Shown: positions 39,436 through 51,900 of the stretch, piece after piece | How positions within the stretch are numbered: the first letter of the stretch is position 1 | Layout of the letters: each line of letters begins with the position of its first letter | From: Coniella vitis | Lineage: Eukaryota; Ascomycota; Sordariomycetes; Diaporthales; Schizoparmaceae | NCBI GenBank assembly: GCA_011317545.1 | Contig: WUJK01000003.1 | Coordinates: forward strand, 1,922,001 to 1,986,000 | DNA: 64,000 nt | Direction of reading: 5' to 3' | Program-made: the position numbers and the translations under genes | The notes under the pieces: model-generated | What the model was told of the DNA's origin: nothing | Seen by the model: only the letters and a program-made list of their open reading frames with translations | Databases searched by the model: none

Positions 39436-42162
39436 ATGAATGGCATGCACGCGCCATTCCCCGGGCCTGGGACTACCTCCTGGCAGGAACACCGAACGCC
39501 CGACGGACGCGTTTATTATTACAACTCGATTTCGAAGCAAACGCAATGGACCAAACCAGAGGATATGATGACGCCAGCCGAGGTAAGCTTGAGATGCCGA
39601 ACACTTGCTCTTCAGAAGTGCGCACCTTTGCTAATACTGCACATAGCGCGCCCTTGCAAACCAGCCATGGAAAGAGTACACTGCGGAAGGCGGTCGCAAG
39701 TACTGGTACAACTCGGAGACCAAGATGAGCTCGTGGGAGATGCCAGATGTCTATAAGCGAGCTCTTGGTGCTACAGACACGCCAAAGAATTCTGCGCCGA
39801 ACAGCTTCTCTGCCCCAGGAGGTTCTAGTGGCCATGGCTACGACCGATACCGGGACCAGCGAGACCAGCGGGACCAGCGGGACCAGCGGGACCAGCGAGA
39901 CCAGCGAGACCAGCGCGAGCCTCTTGGTGAATCGAGGCAGCTGGGTTTTGGAAATGAAGTAAGAGCCCAGCACTTTGTGCCGGCCAGCGACGAGCCCGAG
40001 TATGCTTCAGCTGAGGAAGCCGAAGCTGCCTTCGTCAAGCTCCTCCGCCGCAGCGGCATTCAGCCCGATTGGACTTGGGAACAGACGCTTCGTGCCATCG
40101 TGAAGGATCCGCAATATAGGGCTATCAAGGACCCCCGTGAGAGGAAGCTTGCATTTGAGAGGTACTGCAGCGATGTGATCGCTCAGGACAAAGAGAAGGC
40201 TAAAGAGAGACTGGCAAAGCTTCGTGCTGATTTCGCCACGATGTTGAGAAGCCATTCCGAAATCAAGCATTACACCCGATGGAAGACGGCTCGGCCTATG
40301 ATTGAAGGCGAGACCATTTTCCGGTCGACCAACGACGAGGGAGAGCGCCGTCAGCTTTTTGAGGATTACATTATCGATCTCAAAAAAACTCACAGGGAGC
40401 AAAAAGCATCTTTGCGCAAGAGCGCTATGGACGGCTTGATCGAACTCTTGCCCAAGCTCAATCTGGAACCATACACACGCTGGTCCGAAGCGCAGGACAT
40501 CATTTCTAACACACAGCCGTTCCAGAGTGACGACAAATACAAGTCCCTGAGCCGTTTTGACATTTTGACAGTCTTCCAGAACCACATGAAGGCTGTCGAG
40601 CGCACCTTTAATGACACTCGACAAGCCCAGAAGGCTAAAAAGCAACGAAAGGAGCGTCAGAATCGTGATGGCTTCCTGAGCCTCCTGAAGGAATTGAAAA
40701 ATGATGGCAAGATCAAAGCAGGTTCCAAATGGAGCGTCATCTTGCCACTCATTGAAACAGATTCCCGCTATGCAGCCATGATAGGCCAAAATGGCTCAAC
40801 GCCACAGGAACTGTTCTGGGATCTGGTTGAAGAAGAAGAACGAGGCCTTCGAGGCACTCGCAACGACGTCATGGATGCTCTTCATGTAAGTACATCGAGA
40901 AACTGCTCTCCGTCATGCGCGCTAAAACTCTACAGGACAAACGCATCGAAGTTTCACCGCAGACGGACTTTCAAGACTTCATGAAAGTCATGAAGGAGGA
41001 TCGCCGAACTGCCAATGTAGACCCGGATATCCTAAAATTCATTTTTGAGAAGGTAAGTGGCATGGGTTTTTCTCGGATTGCAAAGAGACACGCTGACAAC
41101 GAACCTTAGCTTCAAGAGAAGAAGACGAGACCTGAAGACGACCGCCAAGCTGAACGTCAGCAACGACGTGCTATTGACGACCTGAGATCATATATGAAAC
41201 GTCTGGATCCCCCAATTACCTTGAAAGACACTTACGATAGAGTCAGGACTCGCCTTGAGAAAGTTCCAGAATTCCAGGCAGTGCGTTCAGATGATGCGCG
41301 TCGTACAGCATTCGATAAATATATGCGTCGTTTGCGCGAGAAGGAGGATGAAGTCGAAAAGGAGAAGGACCGCCAGCGGCGACGCGATCGCTCACGTGAC
41401 CGCTACAGAGAAAGAGAGAGAGAGCGTGACAGAGATCGAGGTGAGCGATCTCATCGCAGAGGACACACCAGGTCCCGCAGCCCTGAACCAGATCTCTACG
41501 AGGCCGACCGCCGCAAGGCTATAGCCGAACGTGAACGAAACTACCGCAAGTCTAGCATGGCCGAAACCCTACTTTCTGACCCTAGGTCATCAGGTGGACA
41601 TGATGACCGTGATTACCGGGACAGAGAGCGAGACCGTGACCGCCACCGTGAACGTGAACGTGACCGAGAACGCGATCGCGATCGCGAGCGCGAGCGCGAC
41701 CGTGAGAGGGAGCGGGACCGAGATCGCGATCGTGACTACGACCGCCCACCTCGCTCTCGGCGAGACGAGCCGCTGAGTCACTATGAGCGTGAACGGCGGG
41801 ACCGTGAAGAGGAGCGTGAGCGCTCTTATCGCCGCCGTGTGGTCGAAACACGGGATGTCGATGGCCTCAATTATGGTGACGAAAAGCCGAGCCTGACGAG
41901 AAGGCGTCGTGCTGATGAGGACGAGGAACGCCGGCCTAACTCTAGAGACTCAAAGGTCAGTGGTTTTGACCACTTTGTGTTTCTCACTAGGACAGATGCT
42001 AACCTCTTATATCCACAGAGATTGAAGACTGATTTATCACCTCGTGAGCGTACCCCCCGTCGTGATGGTCGTTTGAGAACTAGTTCTCCCCAAGCGCCGC
42101 CAAAGGAAGAGCCTTCTGGCGTTCACTCTGGCAGTGAGGAGGGTGAGATTGAGGAGGACTAA
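39436..42162 (+). CDS. PRP40: Pre-mRNA-processing protein Prp40 (U1 snRNP, WW-FF protein) with RD/RE-rich tail
   Basis: Five exons, 39436-39582, 39647-40885, 40936-41052, 41110-41955 and 42019-42162, give 830 aa. Two WW domains lie at about residues 15-45 (SWQEHRTPDGRVYYYN) and 54-86 (WKEYTAEGGRKYWYN). A 7x RDQ repeat (residues 117-138) follows, then a series of FF domains from about 150 to 560 (EAAFVKLLRRSGIQPDWTWE, DGLIELLPKLNLEPYTRW and others). The tail from about 590 is made of RD/RE/RS repeats and ends in EEGEIEED. Prp40 is a U1 snRNP protein that links the 5' splice site to the branch-point protein BBP/Msl5 and to the RNA polymerase II tail through its WW domains. Yeast Prp40 (583 aa) lacks the charged tail. 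The last intron is 63 nt with no in-frame stop. Confidence 0.95.
39850..39912 (+). repeat. 9-bp minisatellite (RDQ)7 in Prp40
   Basis: Seven near-perfect copies of a 9-bp unit (CGGGACCAG / CGAGACCAG) encode Arg-Asp-Gln repeats between WW2 and the first FF domain. Confidence 0.9.
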
Positions 42163-43840
42163 GAGCCCATTCACTTACGGCACGGAACAACAATGCGGTC
42201 AACATGGCGCTAGCCACTCTACCGCTCTAGCAGAAGACCGACATACAAAGCCGACCTCAGGTGCTTGATACTCTTATCCCGCGATCTCAGCGGCCTACTC
42301 ACTACCCAAGCAAACACCATTAGACCTGGGCCGAATCACGACAAAAGCTCACAGAGCATGTGGCACGGCGTCTCTTGTGAGGGAAGTGCTCTTGTCGCCG
42401 CGTCGCGACTTGAGATTGATGGACATGCGGCGACGCATCCATACTTCAAGGCATTATTGTCGCCAATAGTACGTACGGCAATCACTTCCGACTTACTGTT
42501 GTAGTGGCAAGATGACACTGCGGATCAAACAGAAATTGTCACTCGGCTCAACCCGCATCACCAACGACGTGGTGGACGTTCTGGCCTCAGCCAGCCCCTC
42601 CTTGCGACCGACCTTTTCCTCCCTTTTCCTTCTTTTTTTTGTACCTAATTTCTCAACAACAAACACCATCAGCAACAAACGCATGAGACCAGCCAACATG
42701 CCTCAAGTCATTGGATAATCACAGAAGTAGTCTTCGTTGCAGCTCCTCGGTTCCTCGTCTCTCTCTCTGTTGAGGCTCAATCTTAGAGAAGAAGCATGCC
42801 AGAGCCACTAAACATGGAGACCGACACTGACACTTGGTTGTGTGTGTGTGTGTGTGTACGTGTGCACCCGCTTACCCTACCACTCCTCACTCAAAGCTAG
42901 CAGCCCAGCAGGTCATGGTCGCATTCTTGTACTGTATGCAGTAGATTTGCTTATACGCAGATCTTTGTTGCATACGCAAAACACCAGTAGATAGCTTTAG
43001 TCTTATGCCAAGCGAAGGAAAAATTGATATCACATTGCACAGGATGGTGTAACCTGGCTATCAGTGCTGCGTGAATGAAAGTGAGTTGGGTGTGAAGTGT
43101 TTGGCAAAAGCCAACGTCGTAAATTAAATCAGTCACGTCGTCGTCATAAGGGTTGCACTGGGGAAGGTCAGGGTTAGAACGGGGTGTAAAAGGACTGGTA
43201 AGTAGTAGAGTATGAAGCAGTTCAGTCTGTCTTGGGCAGTTGGACTTGTACGGGGCTCGTGTGTAATTTGACTTCAAGTAATATATATGTTTTGGTATGT
43301 TATAAGCACATTTGATCTCTGGTCACTCGTGCTTGTTATTGCCATGAAGTCTTATTCTCCGCGTAGTTTTGAATTTGCCCCCTTGTACATCACATCGTGT
43401 CTGCAAATTTTTAGCCTCGTGCGCCGTGAATCCCGACGGCGGTCACCCTCTTGACCCATTGCCCCTCAATCTACGGAGGAATCTTCTTTCCAGAAATGTT
43501 GGCTCTCACAACCTGAGCAATGCCCGACTGCCGGCTAGGACGTCGTTCAGCTCTTTGTCGCGACTGAGTGTCTTTCCTAGGACACGTCTTCCAGTTCTCC
43601 CATAGGACCAGGCAACAGGGGATAGACCGCCATCGCCATTGTTAAATGTCGGGATCGTCGTCCTCGTTTAAATCACCATCCTCCAACTCGAGTCTGCTGT
43701 GACTGCTCCTGCCTTGTGGACCTGCACCCTTGTTTTGGACACCTAAAACGCCTTGAACCCGTGATGCATTATAGCGGTTATGGTGATGATTGGGCGGAGG
43801 AAAAGAGTCCTTGTCGCCCTTATTGAAGAAGAATACTGCT
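42163..43840. other. Intergenic between convergent Prp40 and Rli1 genes
   Basis: 1.7 kb of 3' flanking DNA, with a GT-rich run at about 42838-42857. A frame at 43640-43848 (minus) overlaps the Rli1 stop by 8 nt and a frame at 43369-43605 (plus) is open, but neither shows a domain, and I could not join them into a gene. Confidence 0.55.
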
Positions 43841-46254
43841 TCAGGCACTGGCCTTCTCGGGATCTTCGAGGAAGAAGTAGTTTCCGCTGAGCTTCTGCTC
43901 TTGATCGAGTTGAGAACCTCCCTTGTTGATACGCGGACGGTAGTTGACGGGGTCGCGACGGAAGGTAACGTCGAGGTTCTTGAGGAAGGTGTTGCAGCCG
44001 GTCAAGAGCGACTCGGGCTTGTTGGCGTGGGACTCGATACCCGGCTTGCCGTCAAAGACAATGACACGGTCGGCCAAGTATGTTGCCATGATGAAATCGT
44101 GCTCGACAATGAAGGCGGTCTTCTTGGCGTGCATGATGAAGCGCTTAATAACACGGGCAGCAATGATACGCTGCTCGGAGTCGAGGTAAGCCGATGGCTC
44201 GTCAATAACATAGATATCGGCGGGAAGACCCAAGGCCAGGACAATGGCGACACGCTGCAATTCACCACCAGACAAGTGCTTGACTTCTTGGTCAATAAAG
44301 TCATCGAGCTTCAAGGGCTTGACGACATCAGTCTGGAATTGAGGCGACAAGACTGAAGACAAGTCAGTAAGACGCTCACAATAGAAGGTGAAGTGGCTGC
44401 TGAACTACTCACATGAGGCACGAATCTTCTTGAAGAACAACTGGCGCACGGTACCCTCAAACTTAGGAGTAATGGTCTGGGGCTTCATGCTAATCTTCAT
44501 CTCTGGTACCTTTGCGGATCCGTCGGGCTTGAGAGCGCCAGCAAGCATGCGACAGAAGGTAGTCTTTCCGGTACCGTTCTCACCCATCATGACGAGAATC
44601 CTGGCGGCATATCATTAGCATAAGTGCGCGATTCTCCAGGGAGAACGAATGTTTGACATACTCAGAGTCAGTGAAGTTTCCAGCATCGATTTGGAGGTGG
44701 AAGTCACCCAAGGTCTTTTCCATGCGCGGGTAAGTGAAAGCACGAGTCTGGTCGTTGTCGAACTGGTCGGCGGCCTCGGCGATGCGGAAAGTAAGGGATT
44801 CGTCACGGAATCGCAAGTTTTCTGTCGGGATATGGCCATCAAGGAAGATGTTGATACCCTCGCGAACACTGTGCGGCAGAGAGACGACACCGTATACGGC
44901 AGGTTGACCGTAGAGAACGCAGACATAGTCAGAGAGGTAGTCCAAAACACTAAGATCGTGCTCAACAACTAGATCGCAGGTCAGTCAAGGGGCTGTTGCA
45001 AAGAGCTAAGACAGTACGTTTCACATACCAATGATGTAGTTGTTGTGCTTTGACAATGACCTGATCATACGAGCTGCTGCGAGACGCTGCTTGACGTCAA
45101 GGTAGGAAGAAGGCTCGTCGAACATGTACACATCTTTGTCTTGGACCTGAATGCATACTTGATATCAGTAACTTGCTTCATGACTCTTTGGAATGGCGCA
45201 AGAAAACCTACACAGGTCAAGCCAATAGCAAATCGCTGAAGCTCTCCACCAGACAGCTTTGTAACCTCTCGCTCGTAAATGTGACGAAGCTCGAGGACAT
45301 CAAGAACGTCTTCCATGTTGTCAAGCTGCTTCTGCTTGGAAATGAGGGCATTGACCGTTTTCTCAGGGCCCTTGATAGCGCGGGGCAGCTGGTCAACATA
45401 TTGAGGCTTGACCACAGACGTAAGATCGTCTTCGAGCAGCTTGGTGAAGTAATTCTGCAACTCGGATCCTCTGAAGTACTTGATGACATCTTCCCAATCC
45501 GGCGGGTTGTCATATCTGCCCAGATTGGGCTTCAGCTTGCCGCTGAGAATCTTGAGCGCAGTACTCTTTCCTATACCATTGGTTCCGACGAGGCCCAGCA
45601 CATTTCCTGGCCTCGGCATAGGCCTACATCTTGTTAGCCCGGATACAGTGGACTTGTGAGTTTGAGATCAAACTCACAATCTATGGAGCTTGAAGCTGTT
45701 GGCAGAGTATCGGTGGGTGACCTGGGTCTCAAGGTTCGTAGGAAGGTTGATGATGGTGATGGCGCCAAAGGGGCACTTCTTGGGGCAGATACCACATCCT
45801 ATACATAGCGACTCGGACAGGAAGGCAAGGCGGGATTCGGGGGAGACCTCAATGCCTGGCAATTCAGGTCAGCAATTTGGAGAAATAGTGAGTATTACGC
45901 TTAGAGGAGACTGACAGAGCTTGCCGCTACGCACGACGGGACACGACTTCTTGCATTCTTGCCGACATTTCTGCGATGACCATTGTCAGCATCCAGCGGC
46001 TCGGCTACTGTTGAGGCGCAGCTGTATCAGGGGGTCGGCACACACCTTTGGCTTACACTGCTCGCGGAAAACGTGTCATGATCGTTAGCCGTGTCTTCTT
46101 CTTACCATCAAGCACGGCGGGGTAGCGGAAGTGTGAGGGTGTACCTTGTCGCTGTTCACGATCGCGATACTGTAAAGAAACTATTAGCACATCGTCTGAG
46201 AGGGCCTAGCGTGGGAGAGGGACAGGCCACGTACCGAGTGAGCTTGTCGGCCAT
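43841..46254 (-). CDS. RLI1: ABCE1/Rli1, iron-sulfur ATPase of ribosome recycling and initiation
   Basis: Ten exons on the minus strand: 46235-46254, 46145-46169, 46046-46057, 45916-45970, 45678-45855, 45212-45623, 45029-45146, 44662-44968, 44413-44600 and 43841-44352. They give 608 aa, the length I recall for yeast Rli1. The N-terminal domain holds the ferredoxin-like cysteines: C16, C21, C25, C29, C38, then CIGCGICPKKC (C55, C58, C61, C65), which bind two 4Fe-4S clusters. NBD1 has Walker A GTNGIGKST (Lys116) and signature LSGGELQRFAI; NBD2 has GENGTGKTT (Lys388) and LSGGELQRVAI. Both Walker B motifs end in DEPS. The protein splits ribosomes after termination with eRF1 or Dom34 and is essential. 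The third exon is only 12 nt (CKPK), and five of nine introns fall in the first 200 codons. Confidence 0.97.
46046..46057 (-). other. 12-nt microexon of Rli1
   Basis: TGTAAGCCAAAG, flanked by AG upstream (GAGCAG) and GT downstream (GTGTGT), encodes CKPK including Fe-S ligand Cys16. The preceding intron (46058-46144) has a CTAAC branch-like word. Without this exon the flanking exons still join in frame, but Cys16 is lost. Confidence 0.85.
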
Positions 46255-48970
46255 GGTGACGGCGACGCTGTGGATAGCGTTGGTTGCTGGCGGCGGCGGC
46301 GGCGGCGACGGTAGTGGTGGAGGTGGTGGCGGCGGTGGTGCAGGAGGAGAGCTGGACAGATTTGACTCGGCGAAATCAAGGAATGCGACTTGTAGTCAGC
46401 GTCTGCAGACCGGGGGGGCACCTTCTAGCGTTTTGGTAATGGACCAGAAGCAATAGGCCAGTATCTACCAAGGGTTGGGAAGCTAGAGCTGGACGGGGGT
46501 TACAGTGTGAGGGCGGATCAAAGAGTTGGATCTTTTTTTTGGCCTGTCGTCAGTCTTCTGCTTTCGGGCTGCGAAGTAATTTGTGGCCCTCACAATTTGC
46601 GTGGGCCTGCCCGTGCAGCGCGGGGCAGGTGGCCTAGCAAGCCTGGGTCATCCAAACAGGCGCTCACTGATAGGCTGGTAACGCTGGGTGGGGTGGTACT
46701 TTCGTCTTCCGTCGCGAAAATGGACTACAAAGTACCAGCTGCATATCAAGGTAGTGCCCCAATGTAGGTACTTCTGTACTTCTGTACTTACTGTGATACG
46801 GCATATGTCCATACGTCTGGGGTTGGCAACGCAAGTACCTAGCCCAGCTTATTACGCCTGACAGATACTCCTCATATGGCTGTATCTGCAGTACATGAGT
46901 ACTAAGGTATGTACTTGATCGCTCACAAAAAACAAAAGAGATCCTCTTCTCCGTCGCGACGATACTCACGCCTGCAGCACAGCTCGACAATTTAGCCTCA
47001 CTACCACCAAAAACCTCGAGACGGCAACCTCAACTCTACTGCCCAGTGGCTGTGGCGGAACCCAAGTGAGGCGATACTACGTCTGGCAGCCACAGTGCCA
47101 TCATGATCCCACCAAGCCTCATGGCGGTTCCTATTGTAAGCGCCGCAGGTAGGACGTCTCTGGTGACGCTCACGCTGGTCACGAGAGGCGCAGAGGTTGA
47201 CAGAACGAAGAGTGCTGGGACCGGGATTCCGTATTCCAGGAGCTGGTCCTTTGCCTAATCACAATGAGCCTTTTGGCAAGTGCAATTCTGTTGCAGTACA
47301 GTAAGTACAATACGTAAGCATCAATGGGGCGGATTTGGGGCTGGTGGCACTACATTTGGAAACCAATACCCAGGGACCGAACTGGAGCCCAATATAATCT
47401 ACACAAATCTATAACGAAAGGGTGTCTGTTAGTGGTGCTTGTGAAATTTGCTCAGTCCTGCTCCCGTGTTGTTTAGAAGCTGTCCAAGGCGATTCTTTAA
47501 ACCGACTTCTTGACCCAAGAGCAGCTTTGAAGAGGGCTAGAAATTCATACTGCCAACCTACCACGCAGCCGTGATTGTGGGATGTTGTACCGAAAGCAAG
47601 CAACACAGAAGAAGAGTCTGACCTGCGGATTCAAAGAAGAAAGAGTCCTCTACAAAAGAGTCCTCTGCAGTATCTCTAATTGCTTCGTTTCATTCCCCCT
47701 TGTATACGCAACAAGGCTGAATGCGTTCTTTTGGCAGCTGTGGATTCCTTTTCAGAGAGACAAACTTCACTGCGTATCGTAGAACTTGCTGAAGCTGTCC
47801 AAAAATCCCATGTGCGACCTTCCTAGGGAGTCTTGACATTTGAAAGCCAAAACAGAAGACTTGTTGGCTGCTATTGGCTAGTTTGCGGGGTCAACAGCAA
47901 AGCGCATCTCTACCGGCTTGAATCTAGCTTATCCCATGATTGCCTTCATTCATAGGCGTGCGTATACACTCATATTCGTATACGTTTTTGTTCAGCAATG
48001 TTCATGTAAAGTTCTTAAAGACAAGCACTCCTGCAGACAAAGATCAATTTTGTGCATGTGCATTGTGAAAGCATTGAGGGGGAAATATTGCAGAGGCAGT
48101 GAGGAGCATGATAGTACTCTGTCGTACAGGCCGCTCTTACTAACAGAAGCAGTCCCGTCAGCTGTGCAAGCGTGTTAGTCCTGGCAGCCGTGCTGCCCCT
48201 GCAAGCCTGCAAGCCTACTAGCCTACTAGCCTGCCCAGCTCAGACCATATTTGACCCGGACCCCTTGCGCCTACAACCCACTGGCCTCCACTGGTTCTGC
48301 GTTTTGCCCACCACTGGCTGCACTTGTACTCTCTCAAATTTACCTGGCTTTCTGCCTTCCTTTCCTCATCCACCCGCAAGTGACATCCAGAACTCGATAC
48401 TGCACCCAACCCACATCACCACCACCCAACCACTTCCGCCTATTCAAAGGCTACTGGATCACTGCTCTCCCTCCTCGCTGCCTGGAGCCCGGCAAATTTT
48501 ATGAATGACTTGTGAGTGCCCCTGCTGTTCTTCCCTCTGCCCGAGCAAGGTTGCTGCGCGTGCCTGTCGTATGCCTCGTGCTCGGCCATCGAGTCCCCAT
48601 CGAAAACGATCCTATACCTTGGTAATCCAGTCATATATCCAAGGGAAATGCTGTTTGAACGCGTCTTTTCGATGAATCTGCACCATGCCGATGACGCCGA
48701 GGCTTCTACGAGCCTGCCAGCGCTGTCAAGCCCCGAGCTCAATCTCAATTGACTGTCATCGCCCAACGGCCTCGTGCCCATCGCGAGCACCGGGGGGATG
48801 CGACAAGCTTGATATCTGGCTGATTCCTAGCTGTTGTTTGCTTGTTTGCTTCTTTTCCGGATCGCCCATGCCGTCTGCAACGTGTCCTTTAACTGCGTGC
48901 TCTTCCGTCAAGAGGTTCCTCACTGACATCGCCGTCTTCACAGCAGGCAGCCTCGCCAGCCTCGGTGACC
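46255..48970. other. Divergent promoter region between Rli1 and Chd1
   Basis: 2.7 kb without a recognisable gene. It has a GGC/GGT-rich run at about 46286-46345 (leader of Rli1), a T-run near 46532, and pyrimidine-rich DNA from about 48.2 kb that is probably the Chd1 leader. The stretch 48.5-48.97 kb is open in several frames, and a 5' UTR intron there is possible but not demonstrable. Confidence 0.55.
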
Positions 48971-51900
48971 ATGTCTACCTCACCGGAACCCAGTCCGGTC
49001 AACGGGCATCTTTCGCCGACTCCGACCAATGTGTCCGTGCAACTACCTGACCCCGAACCCAGCGACAGCGACCTGTCGGATGCCCCCGCTCCTGATTTGG
49101 GTTCTCCCTCTGCTTCCCAAGACGAGCTCGACGATCCCGCCGCGAACGGGCACGTTGATGATTTTGAGGATCCGCAGACGTCAAGTGAAGAAGAAGACGC
49201 TCCAAATGACGGCGACTTTGATGATGCAGGGGATGCTGCCTCCCTTGCCAGCAACGGAGACGGTGACCAAGTCGAGGCTGTCTCTTCAGATAACTCTTCC
49301 ACGAGGTCGAAACGCAAGCTAGCCGTCAACCTCGAGGACGAGTACATGCGAGAGAACCCCGAGCTATATGGTCTGAGGAGAAGCGTAAGTTGCCGACGCT
49401 CCACGCCCCGCTAGAACTCTGCGCTAATCTGTCTCTCCAGTCTCGCCCACAACAGCGTCGGAAAATCGTAGGCCCTCCCTCAACACCGCTCGTCTTGTTG
49501 TCAGCAGACCGCTTACCAGCTGTGTACACAGATCGAAGACGATGATTCCTCGCAATCCGACGCCGTTTTTACCAATAGACGTGCGACTAAGAAGCGACGT
49601 ACGGAGCGCTCCATGCCTTGTAAGCTCTTTATACCTCGTTGGAACTTGTGTGGGCTTGGCTAACAAATTGTTGCGGCAGCCTCCAAGCGAGATACTCCCA
49701 TCCGCCAGACACCAGATGATGATTCCGATAGCGATACATATGGTGGTGCTCGAGCCAAGAGCTTCCAGAAGAAGGCTCGCCGGCAAGCAGAAGCCCAACC
49801 TGCTGTTGCGATGGCCGAGAAACGATGGAATAGCCGCAGAGCTGCTCGGGTTTCGGCAGGTGCATACCAAGAAAGTGATTTTGAGCGAGAGGACGACTCT
49901 GATGCCACCCCAGATCAATGGGCAGCAGCTGAGTACGAAGACACGTCGCCCTACATTGAGAAAATCATTCGTCATCGGCTCAAGCCCGACACAGAGATGG
50001 GCCTTGATACAGGTCGACATGACTTTGAATACCTGGTCAAATGGCAAGGCAAGTCTCACATGCATAACAGCTGGGAGACCATAGAATCCGTAGCCGGATT
50101 CCGAGGTACTCGTCGGCTTGATAATTACTACAAGAAGGTGGTGTTGTTTGAGATCAGTCTTCACATTGACGATGAGGACATCACACCCGAGCAAAAAGAA
50201 GAGTACCTCCTCGATCGTGAGCGGCAATTGGAAGCGGTCGAAGACTACACTAAAGTCGAACGTGTGGTGGCTGTTCGCGACGGCGAAGATGGCGATGAAT
50301 ACCTGGTGAAGTGGAAGGGACTGTCCTACGACGAATGCACCTGGGAGGCTGCCAGTCTCATTAGCGAGCGCGACCAAGACAAGATTGATCTCTTTTTGGA
50401 CCGGTCTTCACGTTCCTGGCAGTCAAATCGAACCGAGGCCGACCCAAACACCCGCAGCCCGATGCGCAAAATTGAGCAACAGCCTTCCTACATCAAGAAT
50501 GGAGAATTACGCGAATTCCAGATGAAGGGACTGAACTTCCTTGCTCTCAATTGGACCCGGGCCAACAACGTCATCTTGGCAGACGAAATGGGTCTGGGCA
50601 AGACGGTACAGAGTGTTTCGTTTCTCAGCTGGTTGCGTAACGATCGTGGCCAGGAGGGACCTTTTCTCGTCGTGGCGCCTCTTAGTGTCATTCCAGCTTG
50701 GTGTGATACTTTCAATCATTGGGCGCCAGATCTCAACTACGTTGTCTACCTTGGCCCCGAATCTGCGCGTTCAACCATTCGCGAGCATGAATTGCTTGCC
50801 AACAACAACCCCCGAAAACCAAAATTCAATGTTCTAATCACCTCCTACGAATACATTCTCCTAGACGCAGACTTTCTGAGAACCATCAAGTGGCAGGTTC
50901 TCGCGGTTGACGAAGCCCACCGACTCAAGAATCGCGAATCTCAGCTATACGGTAAACTCTTCAGCTTCAACGTTCCCTGTAAAGTGCTTATCACTGGCAC
51001 TCCGATCCAAAATAACCTGGCTGAGCTGTCAGCTCTGCTCGATTTCCTCAATCCCGGGAAAGTGCTCATCGATGAGGAGCTCGAACACCTTGCGCAATCC
51101 GACAAGAACGAGCAATATGACCAGGAGAAGGATGAGGAGCAGCGCCGAGCCACCCAAGAAAAACTTGGCCACTTGCATACTGCCATTGCGCCCTTCATCA
51201 TCCGTCGCACCAAGGAGACTGTCGAATCCGATTTGCCTCCAAAGACGGAGAAGATTATCCGGGTAGAGCTGTCTGATGTACAGCTGGAGTACTACAAGAA
51301 CATTCTGACCCGCAATTACGCGGCTTTGAAGGACGCGAATGGCCAAAAGCAATCGCTCCTGAACATCATGATGGAGCTGAAGAAGATCAGCAACCACCCA
51401 TACATGTTTCATGGTGTTGAGGAAAGAGTTCTTAACGGAAGTACGCGTCGCGAAGATGCCATTAAAGGCCTCATCACGAGCAGCGGCAAGATGATGCTGC
51501 TTGATCAGCTTCTCACTAAGCTCAGAAAAGACGGCCACCGCGTGTTGATCTTCAGTCAGATGGTCAAGATGCTCGATATCCTCGGAGATTACCTTCGCGT
51601 ACGCGGCTACCAGTTTCAGAGACTGGACGGCACAATACCTGCGGGCCCTCGACGTATGGCCATCAATCATTTCAATGCTGAAGGCAGTGACGACTTCTGC
51701 TTCTTATTATCAACCCGTGCCGGTGGTCTCGGCATTAACCTGATGACTGCTGACACGGTAATTATTTACGATTCAGACTGGAACCCGCAGGCTGACCTCC
51801 AAGCCATGGCACGTGCTCATCGAATTGGCCAAAAGAAGCCAGTCAGCGTCTACCGCCTCGTTGCAAAACAGACTATTGAAGAAGAAGTCGTCAAGAGAGC

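Noticed and set aside
40007..40789. 260-codon minus-strand frame over Prp40
   Set aside because: It is antisense to the FF-domain coding sequence and has no domain of its own.
43640..43848. Minus-strand frame overlapping the Rli1 stop codon
   Set aside because: It has no domain and no splice path to another exon; it is best read as the Rli1 3' flank.
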